NCBI GenBank assembly: GCA_030630935.1
Contig: DAOVMD010000084.1
Span: forward strand, 1 to 9,545
DNA: 9,545 nt
Reading direction: 5' to 3'
Origin: Candidatus Mcinerneyibacteriota bacterium
GTDB taxonomy: Bacteria; AUK180; JAQVHJ01
In this document: positions 1 to 8,272 of the stretch, in pieces
How the letters are laid out: each line of letters starts with the position of its first letter
Position numbering within the stretch: position 1 is the first letter of the stretch
The notes under the pieces: model-generated
The model's database searches: none
Told to the model about the DNA's origin: nothing
The model's input: only the letters and a program-made list of their open reading frames with translations
Program-made: the position numbers and the translations under genes

Positions 1-276
1 GATAGAATTAGAGAGACTCTCAAAACAAGCCGTCATAAAAAAACTTATAATGAACTAATTAATTACTCTATTAATCAGACTCTTAGTAGAACATTCCTCA
101 CGTCATTAACAACGCTCATGGTTGTTTTGGCAATCTTTATCTGGGGAGGAGAAGCCTTACATGATTTCTCTTTCGCATTAATGATTGGAATAATTACAGG
201 TACTTATTCTTCAATCTTTGTTGCAAGTCCTTTATTAATTGAATGGAAGAAGTTGTTTTCTTCTTCAGCAAAATGA
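1..276 (+). CDS. secF: Protein translocase subunit SecF, C-terminal part (5' truncated by window)
   Basis: The reading frame is open from the first base to the TGA at 274-276 and gives the last 91 residues of SecF. SecF pairs with SecD in the inner membrane and uses the proton-motive force to help SecYEG/SecA move preproteins into the periplasm. The visible part has the cytoplasmic stretch 'NYSINQTLSRTFLTSLTTL', a membrane segment at about residues 31-49, then 'FSFALMIGIITGTYSSIFVA' forming the last membrane helix, and 'SPLLIEWKK' as the cytoplasmic end. The G-x-x-x-GTYSSIFVASPL pattern is diagnostic of the SecF C-terminus. The stop overlaps the next start (ATGA), so the downstream DUF456 gene is probably co-translated. 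secD would be expected upstream of the window, or fused. Assignment is secure; only the N-terminal part is missing. Confidence 0.96.
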   Translation, partial: DRIRETLKTSRHKKTYNELINYSINQTLSRTFLTSLTTLMVVLAIFIWGGEALHDFSFALMIGIITGTYSSIFVASPLLIEWKKLFSSSAK

Positions 277-797
277 CAGAAACAATATTAATTATCCTTG
301 GTTATATAGTCTTCCATATTGTTTTAATAGTAGGGTTAATCCTTATTCCGATAGGATTAAGCGGAACATTTATTATAGTTGGCGATGTTCTGGTTTTTTC
401 TCTTTTTGATAAATTTGATAGAATCCCTATTTGGCTTATCGTTGTTTTTTTTATTGCATCCGTATTGGGTGAGGTCGTGGAATATTTATCAAGTGTAGTA
501 GGTACTAAGAAATTCGGAGCTTCCAATCTTTCAATTGTCTTGATGTTTGTTTTCATGATTGCAGGAGGTATCATCGGTGCGTCATTCACATTTGGATTAG
601 GTGCGATGCTCGGTGCAATAATCGGGGCTTTTGTTGGAGCTTTAGTTGGTGAGCTGATTTCAAAAAAGGATTTAAAAAAGGCATTAAAAGCCGGGACAGG
701 AGCATTCCTCGGTAAGATGACTGCTTGGATCGTTAAAGTTAGTATAGGTATCGCAATGGTTGTAATTTCGGTAATTTTAATTTGGATTAAATTTTAG
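273..797 (+). CDS. DUF456 family membrane protein
   Basis: A 174-residue, very hydrophobic, Gly-rich protein. I chose the ATG at 273, which overlaps the secF stop as ATGA, because it starts directly before the first membrane segment; an in-frame ATG at 243 would add ten residues and overlap secF by 34 bases. Membrane segments lie at about residues 5-25, 30-45, 52-70, 86-107, 108-127 and 150-172. The features that place it in DUF456 are the early G-x-x-x-x-P-x-G-x-x-G turn, the central 'GEVVEYLSSVVGTKKFGAS' and the later 'FVGALVGELISKKDLKKALK' followed by G-x-G-x-x-x-G-K and a final helix. The family has no established biochemical role; glycine-zipper-like repeats at about 98-127 suggest tight helix packing or oligomers in the inner membrane. 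No good Shine-Dalgarno precedes the start, which fits coupling to secF. The family call is fairly sure, the function unknown. Confidence 0.86.
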   Translation: MTETILIILGYIVFHIVLIVGLILIPIGLSGTFIIVGDVLVFSLFDKFDRIPIWLIVVFFIASVLGEVVEYLSSVVGTKKFGASNLSIVLMFVFMIAGGIIGASFTFGLGAMLGAIIGAFVGALVGELISKKDLKKALKAGTGAFLGKMTAWIVKVSIGIAMVVISVILIWIKF

Positions 798-809
798 GGC
801 GGCGTGCAG

Positions 810-1403
810 ATGGATTTATTAAAAAAGATGATTCTTGAACAGGGTCAGGTGATTGAAGATGGAGAGATACTTAAAGTGGATTCTTTTATTGATCACCAGA
901 TTGATACGGGGCTAATGAAAAAAATAGCAGAAGAATTTATTGTACATTTTAAAGAGCTGGGCATTATTAATAAGATTACAAAGATAATTACGATTGAAGC
1001 TTCAGGTATTGCAGTTGCGGTTGTAGTAGGGATGTTCATCGAAAGACCGATTATTTTCGCAAGGAAAAAAATTCCAATCACATTAATTGAAAAATTATAT
1101 TCCAGAACGATAATCTCACCTACAAAGAACGATAAAGTTGAACTTGTGATTTCAAGTAAATACCTGGGTAAAGAAGATAAGGTTTTTATTATTGACGATT
1201 TTTTAGCTACCGGCACAACTTCAATCGCTTTGATTGAAATGATCAAAGAATCAGGAGCCGAAGTACTTGGAACAGGAGCAATTATAGAAAACTTTTTCCA
1301 GGGCGGTCGGGAGAAGATTCATAAAAAATTCCCAGATTTGGAAATCTTTTCTTTAGTATCAATTGAATCAATGAATTCAAGTGGTGAAATAATTTTTAAG
1401 TAA
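810..1403 (+). CDS. xpt: Xanthine phosphoribosyltransferase
   Basis: A 197-residue type I phosphoribosyltransferase that converts xanthine plus PRPP to XMP in the cytoplasm, a purine salvage step. The N-terminal 'ILKVDSFIDHQID' (about residues 20-32) is characteristic of the Xpt subgroup. 'TIEASGIAVA' (61-70) forms the pyrophosphate loop region, 'IFARKK' (82-87) follows, and the PRPP-binding motif 'VFIIDDFLATGTTS' (125-138) contains the two acidic residues and the T-G-T-T loop. Length matches the family. I chose the ATG at 810 because 'MDLLKK' aligns with the usual N-terminus; a GTG at 804 is the alternative, adding two residues. AGGGCGG at 795-801 may serve as ribosome binding site. It sits 12 bases after the DUF456 gene and 10 before the next, so no purine riboswitch can precede it; expression must follow the upstream operon. 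Its presence among envelope genes is odd. Confidence is high for the enzyme, moderate for the exact start. Confidence 0.93.
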   Translation: MDLLKKMILEQGQVIEDGEILKVDSFIDHQIDTGLMKKIAEEFIVHFKELGIINKITKIITIEASGIAVAVVVGMFIERPIIFARKKIPITLIEKLYSRTIISPTKNDKVELVISSKYLGKEDKVFIIDDFLATGTTSIALIEMIKESGAEVLGTGAIIENFFQGGREKIHKKFPDLEIFSLVSIESMNSSGEIIFK

Positions 1404-1413
1404 TATTGGTATT

Positions 1414-3102
1414 ATGAAATATTTTATACAAATATCCCGGAAGTTTTTATTAATAATTTTATTGCTATCAATATTGGCAATTTCTTCCAGGTCTGGAATT
1501 CTACAAGACCTGATCGATAAGGTGAGATTTATAATGAAACTGGAAAAAGTGGATCAGCCCTCAATAACTTCTAAGGATTCCGATGAAAGGTTAAAGAGTA
1601 AAAACATCTCTTTTATATTTGAATTACCTTCAGTGAATTATTTAATTTCAGAAACAGGTAGGATTGTTCCAAGTTCTTTTAGGGAAGGGATATTAAAGAG
1701 GAACATTTATTTTATTAATTTTATTGATGAACTTGAGATTCTAAATTTCATGGTATATCTTCCTCCTGTTCATATTGAGATGTTAGATGATTTCCTGAAC
1801 GGCAATGTTGATAAAGTTTTTGCGATTTCAACAAAAAAATTCAATGATTTAAATGAAGACGAGAAAAAACTTGTTTTAGAATTACCTCAAGGCTCTGATA
1901 GTAATTCTGATGTTCTTTCTCCTGCTCAGTTGAATGAAGAATGGTTTTTAAATATAATCTGCAGGTATAACCTTTCCTTATTAAAAGATTTCGAGATTGA
2001 AGATGATGAAGATTGGGAGAAGGTTAAAGTTAAAACATCAGGCTTTACGAATGAGGATAAGGAACTTTTATTAACTCTCGAAGTTCGAGCCCTCTCTGAA
2101 TATAGGAACAAATTAAAGAAGTTACTAAAGAGTTATTCTATTGAATTCCTATCAAATACACGCTCGGGTTCAGAACCAGGATTGTTTTTATCCGAAGCCG
2201 CAATCCTTACTGATACTTCAAGCCTTTCAATTTTGACAGATTTAAAAGACGGTCGAAATAAGTATTTTAAAAGTTCTGGTTATTTTTCGTTAAACCGTGA
2301 TATCACACAAAAAGAAATTCCCTTGATAACAACAGCAGGTTTTTCTTATATACTTACAGATGAAGAAGCGTTAATGGAGTCACTTCAAAGTATTGAATAT
2401 CCTGGGTTGTCACTTAAAGAAATTGAACAGTTTCCGTATTATATATTTTTTACAGTTGAGACCGGGAAAATTATTCAAATTTTATTTTATCATTCAGAGT
2501 TTAAGGATGTATTTAAACAGGAAAATTTAAAGGACTATAAACAAAACCTCAGAAAGATTTATGATTCAATCCCTGATAATACCGCTGAAGGTGTTTTCGA
2601 GAATAAAGATCCGCTCTATATAGTTTTAATACCAACTGATGTGCTTTTTGATTATACAAAAGAAGATTTTAAAGTTTTAAAGGAACTTTTTGAATATACA
2701 ATTGATCTTTATATGTTTTCTTATGTTCCAATTAAAAATCATTTAAAGAAACATAATGATAAGGAAAAAATGTTCTTATTAAGAGATTTATTAGCCAACG
2801 CACATAGAGATATATATAGGGATTGGAATAAGGCTCAAAAGATGTCTTTTGATATATTGACCAGCATGAAAAAGGATATTAAAATAATTTCAACTGATTT
2901 AGAGAAGATTGAAGATCCTGAAAAGCTAATGACTGCTACAGGAGAATTGGATAAAATAAAAAGGGATTTTTTAACTTTACGTTCGTATTATTCAAATCTC
3001 AATGAATTTACTGTTGAGGAATTCGATCTATTTAGTAGTCAAATGAAAAAAATCATAAAAGAATTTGACATTGAAGAATTTACAAAAGAACACCCGGAAT
3101 GA
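1414..3102 (+). CDS. Unrecognised membrane-anchored or secreted protein, coupled to TamB
   Basis: A 562-residue protein that I do not recognise. It begins with a basic stretch and one hydrophobic segment (about residues 11-23, 'FLLIILLLSILAI'), followed by 'SSRSG', which could be a signal peptide or a single N-terminal anchor; there is no lipobox cysteine. The remainder is hydrophilic and mixed alpha/beta in appearance with no further membrane helix, so most of it should lie in the periplasm. An acidic cluster lies at 193-203, and about 445-557 is Lys/Glu-rich and probably helical, possibly coiled coil. There is one cysteine (C183) and no catalytic motif I can name. The Shine-Dalgarno is weak. 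Its TGA overlaps the tamB ATG (ATGA at 3099-3102), so the two are probably made together. That arrangement suggests, but does not show, a role alongside TamB. It lacks POTRA-like and beta-barrel features, so it is not an obvious TamA. Confidence 0.85.
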   Translation: MKYFIQISRKFLLIILLLSILAISSRSGILQDLIDKVRFIMKLEKVDQPSITSKDSDERLKSKNISFIFELPSVNYLISETGRIVPSSFREGILKRNIYFINFIDELEILNFMVYLPPVHIEMLDDFLNGNVDKVFAISTKKFNDLNEDEKKLVLELPQGSDSNSDVLSPAQLNEEWFLNIICRYNLSLLKDFEIEDDEDWEKVKVKTSGFTNEDKELLLTLEVRALSEYRNKLKKLLKSYSIEFLSNTRSGSEPGLFLSEAAILTDTSSLSILTDLKDGRNKYFKSSGYFSLNRDITQKEIPLITTAGFSYILTDEEALMESLQSIEYPGLSLKEIEQFPYYIFFTVETGKIIQILFYHSEFKDVFKQENLKDYKQNLRKIYDSIPDNTAEGVFENKDPLYIVLIPTDVLFDYTKEDFKVLKELFEYTIDLYMFSYVPIKNHLKKHNDKEKMFLLRDLLANAHRDIYRDWNKAQKMSFDILTSMKKDIKIISTDLEKIEDPEKLMTATGELDKIKRDFLTLRSYYSNLNEFTVEEFDLFSSQMKKIIKEFDIEEFTKEHPE

Positions 3103-6100
3103 AAATCAAAAAAGCGACAAAAGTATTTATAATATTTTTCTTTTTACTTTTTTTTATTTCAATTATAATCTTTTTATCCCTCCCTGAAATATTAAAGTCA
3201 ATTTTAGTAGCACATGTTTCTTTTGGTAAAGACTATAAGGTCCAGATCGGTAATGTTACCGGAGATTTTATAAATTATATTAAAATAGAAAATGTTCTAA
3301 TAGAGAATAAGAGTTCAGGAGAACAGGTCTTAGCTTTTAAAAAATTAAGAGTTGAGTATAATTTAATTTATCTTCTCCGAAATGAAATTTATATAAAGAA
3401 ACTGAATCTTGATAATTTTTATCTTAATGTTTATAAAATCAATAAAGACGAGTTTAATATTTCCGAGCTACTTAGTTTTAAAAAGAGTTCGAAAAAGAAG
3501 AAAGCAAAAAAAACAAAGAAATCTAAGTTTATTTTTTCAGTTTATGATATTGACATAAAAAAATCCACATTTTTATTTAACGATAATAGGGTAGAACTGA
3601 ATTTTTCCGGGGTTGATTTTAAAGGTAATGCAAAGAATTCACTTTCTGAGAAGGATGTATTTAAAATAAAGATTAAGAATGTCGGGGTTGATTTATATAT
3701 AGATGTCCTTGGAACCAAAATTCAGGATATAATGGCACGAGATACCTCAGGTGAAGTAATAATAACCTCCAAGGCAATCAATTGGTATAATGTAAAAGGT
3801 AAGAGTCGTACAGGAGAGTTCAAGAGTGATGGTCATGTTTTATTCAGTGAACAGAAATTCCGCGTTGATGTTCACTCAGCTTCACTTGATCTAAGTGAAA
3901 TAGACAGGATTTTCATTCATGATAATAAAAAAAATCTTAAGGGTAAAATCAATGCCACCGCTAAGATATTCGGTAGTTTTGGGGAGTTTCATATTCTTGG
4001 TTTTGCCAAAAGCGATCAAATCTTTGCTTATGGTCAAACCTTAACAAACATCAGTTCAGAAATTATCTTTGAGAAAAACAACTTAACTTTAAATGTTGAA
4101 AGAGCTAATTGGAATGAAGCAGATGTTTTGGGTACGTTCAAGTTACATCTAAAAAGTGGGGGATTTATTATTAAAGGCCGTGGAGAGAATATTGATCCTA
4201 TTAAAATTCTCCCTGATATTGATTTTGAGAAGGATAAGATTAATGTATCTTCTAATTTTACCTTAGAATATACCCGGACATCTACCGGTACGGATAAGTT
4301 CACAGGAAATTTCTGGAATATTTCAGGGGACATATTACAATATAAAATTTGTAATAGTAAGTTCAGTTTTAATAAGGAAGATGAGCTGGTAACATTTAAT
4401 AAAATAGTACTTAATAATTCCTTTTTACAATGTGAAGGATTAGGAATATTAAGATTGTCAGAAATACCGGTAATTAATTTTGAGATTACTAAGGGGAATG
4501 TAATTATTGAGAATTATTATTCGCCTGCAATCGGGAAAGTTGGAGTAATTGGAAAGGTTTTTGGTCCTATAAATAACTTAGCAGGAGAGTTGACTTTAAC
4601 AGGGAATACTCTGAGCTATGCAGATTTCGAGTTTATTAATTTCTCAGTACAATCACAGTTCCACTTAACAGATAACTTTCCTGATAATTTAATATCAAAG
4701 GGTGAGATTAGTATCGAAAACATTAAAACACCTTATGAGTGGTTAGATAATCCTGAGAAAATTAATTTGAATTATAATTTAGACGACGGGCATTTAAAGT
4801 TTAAAAAGTTTAAATGCCAATATCTTGATTCTAACGTTATCGTAGTAGGAGATGTTTCTGAGGTTTTTTCAACTGAACCTATTGCTGCTTTAAATGTCAT
4901 TTTTGAAAAAATCCCTTATACCACTTCATTAGGAACCAATGTCCCTCCATTGAGCTTTAAGGCAGATGGAAATGTTGTTTTAAACGGCTGGCTTAATGAT
5001 TATAATATAATGGCAAATGTTTTAATTACAGAATTATTTCTCGGAAAATATGATTTTGATCCGATTGTTTGTAATGTTAATCTTACTAAAAATCTCCTTC
5101 AAACAAAAATGGAAAACCGCGAAGGATCATTTTTTATTGATGGAGTATTTTTTCTCAACGAACCCGATATTTCATTTAATTTGGAAGCCAGGTTGTCCAG
5201 AATCAAATCAGAAATCCTACTGGGTTTTTTCAAGAGCCCGGTCTTAGAAGACCTGTCAGGGAAATTTAAAATTGATTTATTAGCCGGAGGAACTTTAAGT
5301 AACCCCAGGTTTTCAGGAACATTTAGCTCTAATATTTACAATGTAATAAAAAGGGTTGAGCTGGGAATCTTGAAAGGAGAATTTTCCTACAGTGATGCAT
5401 CTTTACAGTTCAAGGATATTAAATTAGAACATAAATTATATTCAATTTTATATAACGGTAATCTGCCTATAAATATTTCTTTGAACCCCATGAAGTTTGC
5501 TCTTGATCAATCAGGAAAAATTAAAGGTTTACTTGACTTAAATAGTATTTCACTGGAGACGGTGACTTATTTCGTTGCATACCTTCCATTCTTTAATAAG
5601 AGAATTAAGAATCTTGATTTCCTAAAGAAAATTGAGGGAATCCTGAACGGGCATTTGGAGATTTCCGGGATGCTTGAAGCACCACAGTACTCGGGTCATA
5701 TTAAATTAAAGGATGGGAGAATCAAATCAGAGATTATAACTGAAACCTCTGAAAGAATTTTTATCTTACCATTTTCAAAAACTGTGACGTCATTAGGATT
5801 TGATATCAGGGATATAAATGCGAGTATTGTTCTTGAGCCATTGGGTGATGGCAGTAATAGAATAAATTTAGCATCGTTCTCAGGTAAGTTCAAGAGTAGC
5901 AATACCGAAGGAGCATTTATCTTGGCGGGGTCACTCGACCTTGATAATTTTAACCCGGATAAATTTAATTTGAATTTTAAACAAACTTCAGGAGTTATCT
6001 CATTAATTCTTCCTGATACCACCGTTACCTTTGAAGATGCAGATATTACATTCAGTAATTTACAGGGAGACTCAATGCCATCCATAACAGGTACGATTAA

Positions 6101-7109
6101 TGTTATTGAAGCGAAGACCGGTTATGACTTTATTAGAATCCAGGATATATTCAGTATTATTTATAATATTGGTATTGATATTAAAGACTTAATTGTGGAA
6201 GATGATGGAGTTAAACCTTCATTTGAGAAACTTTCATTTAATGTTAAACATGATATGAAGATTAACCTCCTTGTAAAAGTGAAAGATAATATAAAATTCA
6301 CAGGCACTCAACAGAATTTCTATTTAAATGCACGAGAGGTTAATGTTAAAGGTACCCTAAACGCTTTTACCCTATTGGGAGACATCGATATTCAGGGTGG
6401 GAAAATATATAAATGGGGGCATACCTTTAATCTTACAAAGGGTTTTATAAAGTTTAATTTGGAAGATAAATTTGACCCGGAACTGGACATGATTCTTCAA
6501 ACCAGAATTCAGGAATACCTGATCCTGATAAAAATAACAGGTAGGAAATCTGCACCGGAAATTGAATTCTCTTCAATTCCTGAACTTGATAAGGGAAGGA
6601 TTTTTACGCTTTTATTTATTCATCAAACTCCGGACTTTTTAAAGGATCCGAATAAATTTGAAAGTGAATTTTTAAAGGAATTAGTTTGGGAATCGTTAAT
6701 TACAGAAGGGTTTAATCTTGCAACTTCACGACTTGCTCCAGGGCTTAACCGGTTCTTTGATGTTAAACGCATAAAAATTGAAGCAGGTGGTGAGAATGAA
6801 GAATCGAAACAATTATACCGTGCAACTTTGGGTAAATATATTACTCCCAGAATGTACTTAAGTTATTCATCATATGTTTATCAGAACCCCCGCGACCCAA
6901 GCCTAACACTTGCAATACATGTTAATGCGTATATGTTATTTAAGTCTGAAATTAGCCTAAGCCCTCATCCGGAAAGAAAGATTGGAGACTCGATAGGTAT
7001 TGAAGTCCATAGAACAGTTGATTTTAATAAGTATTTATTTAAGTTATTTAAGTTAGAATTAAAGTCAATAGACGATGAAGAAAGTATTGATGAAAGAAAA
7101 GAATATTAA
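3099..7109 (+). CDS. tamB: Translocation/assembly module protein TamB (AsmA-like, DUF490)
   Basis: A 1336-residue protein, close to the usual 1200-1500 residues of TamB. Proteins of this family are anchored in the inner membrane and span the periplasm as a long hydrophobic beta-groove; they act in outer-membrane protein assembly and in phospholipid transport to the outer membrane. Residues 8-28 form the N-terminal membrane anchor. Then follows an AsmA-like N-terminal part, a Lys-rich linker at 128-143, and about 1000 residues of alternating short beta strands with many 'LxLxxxxG' type repeats. The C-terminal DUF490 domain occupies roughly residues 980-1330, with 'IQGGKIYKWGHTFNLTKGFI' near 1098, followed by a D-P-E-L-D turn, and 'EIEFSSIPELDKGRIFTLLF' near 1155, both typical of TamB. 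It starts inside the preceding stop codon (ATGA) and ends overlapping the flippase-like gene. No tamA or bamA is adjacent. The tail is charged, ending in 'DERKEY'. The identification is strong. Confidence 0.92.
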   Translation: MKIKKATKVFIIFFFLLFFISIIIFLSLPEILKSILVAHVSFGKDYKVQIGNVTGDFINYIKIENVLIENKSSGEQVLAFKKLRVEYNLIYLLRNEIYIKKLNLDNFYLNVYKINKDEFNISELLSFKKSSKKKKAKKTKKSKFIFSVYDIDIKKSTFLFNDNRVELNFSGVDFKGNAKNSLSEKDVFKIKIKNVGVDLYIDVLGTKIQDIMARDTSGEVIITSKAINWYNVKGKSRTGEFKSDGHVLFSEQKFRVDVHSASLDLSEIDRIFIHDNKKNLKGKINATAKIFGSFGEFHILGFAKSDQIFAYGQTLTNISSEIIFEKNNLTLNVERANWNEADVLGTFKLHLKSGGFIIKGRGENIDPIKILPDIDFEKDKINVSSNFTLEYTRTSTGTDKFTGNFWNISGDILQYKICNSKFSFNKEDELVTFNKIVLNNSFLQCEGLGILRLSEIPVINFEITKGNVIIENYYSPAIGKVGVIGKVFGPINNLAGELTLTGNTLSYADFEFINFSVQSQFHLTDNFPDNLISKGEISIENIKTPYEWLDNPEKINLNYNLDDGHLKFKKFKCQYLDSNVIVVGDVSEVFSTEPIAALNVIFEKIPYTTSLGTNVPPLSFKADGNVVLNGWLNDYNIMANVLITELFLGKYDFDPIVCNVNLTKNLLQTKMENREGSFFIDGVFFLNEPDISFNLEARLSRIKSEILLGFFKSPVLEDLSGKFKIDLLAGGTLSNPRFSGTFSSNIYNVIKRVELGILKGEFSYSDASLQFKDIKLEHKLYSILYNGNLPINISLNPMKFALDQSGKIKGLLDLNSISLETVTYFVAYLPFFNKRIKNLDFLKKIEGILNGHLEISGMLEAPQYSGHIKLKDGRIKSEIITETSERIFILPFSKTVTSLGFDIRDINASIVLEPLGDGSNRINLASFSGKFKSSNTEGAFILAGSLDLDNFNPDKFNLNFKQTSGVISLILPDTTVTFEDADITFSNLQGDSMPSITGTINVIEAKTGYDFIRIQDIFSIIYNIGIDIKDLIVEDDGVKPSFEKLSFNVKHDMKINLLVKVKDNIKFTGTQQNFYLNAREVNVKGTLNAFTLLGDIDIQGGKIYKWGHTFNLTKGFIKFNLEDKFDPELDMILQTRIQEYLILIKITGRKSAPEIEFSSIPELDKGRIFTLLFIHQTPDFLKDPNKFESEFLKELVWESLITEGFNLATSRLAPGLNRFFDVKRIKIEAGGENEESKQLYRATLGKYITPRMYLSYSSYVYQNPRDPSLTLAIHVNAYMLFKSEISLSPHPERKIGDSIGIEVHRTVDFNKYLFKLFKLELKSIDDEESIDERKEY
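7035..7055 (+). repeat. Short tandem repeat inside the tamB 3' end
   Basis: The 9-base unit TTATTTAAG occurs twice in tandem (7035-7043, 7044-7052) followed by TTA. It is in frame and encodes L-F-K-L-F-K-L near residue 1313 of TamB. This is probably part of an amphipathic strand or helix in low-complexity AT-rich coding sequence rather than an independent element. Confidence 0.5.
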
Positions 7110-8235
7110 AAGTAAAAGAAACTATATTAGAATTGGGATAAAGTTATTTATTGTAATCACAATCACTGTTATTTCAGTTATTTTCTGGCATACAATTGAC
7201 GACACGTCATGGAAAGAATTAAAAAATATTAACCTGAATTATTTCTTGATGGCTGCGGTTGCTGCAGGATTAGCTTGGATACTTGATGGCCTCAGGATTT
7301 GGATTCTCTCGAAGGCATTGGGGTATAAAGTCTCGCTAGGGTATTGTATCGGAGTTAATCTTGCAAACCTCTTCGTATCAACTGTAACTCCTTTTCAATC
7401 AGGAGGAGCGCCGCTGCAGATTTATATGCTGAATAAAAAAGGAATACCTGTTGGAAAAGCTCTCACAATCGGATTAGTAAAGTGGTTAATTTTAATGGTG
7501 CTATTCTCAGTTATCAGTACAATTGTTTTCTTTTCAAAAGACCTATTCCTGGTTGATGAAAAAGTATTTCAATTTTTTAAAAATGTAATAATTTTTGTTC
7601 TAGCGATAGTTATAATTTTTATGTTATCCGGTTTCTTTCCTTTTTTTTATAAAAAACTTATTTCAAGACTGATTATTTGGATATGTAAAATTAAATTCCT
7701 GAGAAAATATAGAAACAAAATGTTAAGAACAATTAATGCTTTGATCGAAGAATTTCATGCATCATTTATATCATTTACAAATACAAATAAAACATATCTA
7801 TTTCTTAATATGATTGTCACAATATTATTTATGATCTGTTATGCTTCAGTTGCTGTTTTTTTAATGGCGGGATTAGGGAAGATTAATATCCTGGATTTCA
7901 ATATAGTCTGGCAGATTATGATTCTGCAGATCTTCTTGATCTTTGTAATTTATTTTTCCCCAACTCCAGGAGCAAGCGGAACCATGGAAGCAGGTTTCGC
8001 ACTTCTATTTATTGGTATTGCATCAAAGTCAATGATAGGTTTTGTCGTATTATTCTGGAGAATGTTTACCAATTTTATTCCAGTTATACTGGGAGGTTTC
8101 TTTATATTGAAATTCTTTAGTGGTAAACCAATGGTAAGGGAAATTAAGACAACAATTGAGTTCGAAAGAGAAAAAATTAAAGAAGAATTTGAAAAAGTTG
8201 CCGAGATACAGCATGGCGATTCGGAAGAGAAATAG
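7075..8235 (+). CDS. Flippase-like integral membrane protein (LPG_synthase_TM / UPF0104 family)
   Basis: A 386-residue polytopic inner-membrane protein with about eight hydrophobic segments (roughly residues 21-38, 55-76, 88-105, 131-153, 171-191, 244-266, 278-295 and 318-347) and a charged, Glu/Lys-rich cytoplasmic tail (350-386). Two motifs identify the family: 'NLFVSTVTPFQSGGAPLQIY' (98-117), matching the conserved P-x-x-x-G-G region, and 'YFSPTPGASGTMEAGFALLF' (293-312), matching the P-x-P-G-x-x-G-x-x-E region. Relatives include the membrane part of lysylphosphatidylglycerol synthase MprF, YbhN and AglD; several are linked to moving lipids or lipid-linked sugars across the membrane. No aminoacyl-transfer domain is attached here. 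The gene overlaps tamB by 35 bases with the ATG at 7075. An in-frame ATG at 7090, preceded by the purine-rich AAGAAAG, would shorten the protein by five residues and is equally plausible. Its position suggests it works with TamB in envelope lipid handling (inference). Confidence 0.9.
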   Translation: MKKVLMKEKNIKSKRNYIRIGIKLFIVITITVISVIFWHTIDDTSWKELKNINLNYFLMAAVAAGLAWILDGLRIWILSKALGYKVSLGYCIGVNLANLFVSTVTPFQSGGAPLQIYMLNKKGIPVGKALTIGLVKWLILMVLFSVISTIVFFSKDLFLVDEKVFQFFKNVIIFVLAIVIIFMLSGFFPFFYKKLISRLIIWICKIKFLRKYRNKMLRTINALIEEFHASFISFTNTNKTYLFLNMIVTILFMICYASVAVFLMAGLGKINILDFNIVWQIMILQIFLIFVIYFSPTPGASGTMEAGFALLFIGIASKSMIGFVVLFWRMFTNFIPVILGGFFILKFFSGKPMVREIKTTIEFEREKIKEEFEKVAEIQHGDSEEK

Positions 8236-8272
8236 AGAGTTATTTTATTTTTTTCTAATATGAAAAAATATC

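Noticed and set aside
243-272. Upstream in-frame ATG for the DUF456 gene
   Set aside because: It would place ten extra residues inside the secF 3' end, whereas the ATG at 273 gives the usual ATGA coupling and starts directly before the first membrane helix.
302-589. Minus-strand open frames opposite DUF456, xpt, the unknown protein, tamB and DUF2085, and a + frame at 5050-5247
   Set aside because: All lie inside well-supported genes, have compositions expected of shadow frames, show no protein family features and lack ribosome binding sites.
804-809. GTG start for xpt
   Set aside because: It lies only a few bases from the candidate ribosome binding site, and the ATG at 810 gives the N-terminus expected for the family. 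It cannot be fully excluded.
798-809. Purine (guanine/xanthine) riboswitch upstream of xpt
   Set aside because: The gap is only 12 bases, far too short for an aptamer, and the upstream sequence is DUF456 coding.
8249-8268. Inverted repeat TTTTTTC / GAAAAAA after the flippase-like gene as a terminator
   Set aside because: The stem is almost entirely A:T, has no following T-run, and sits directly upstream of the -35 box; it is better read as an AT-rich upstream promoter region.
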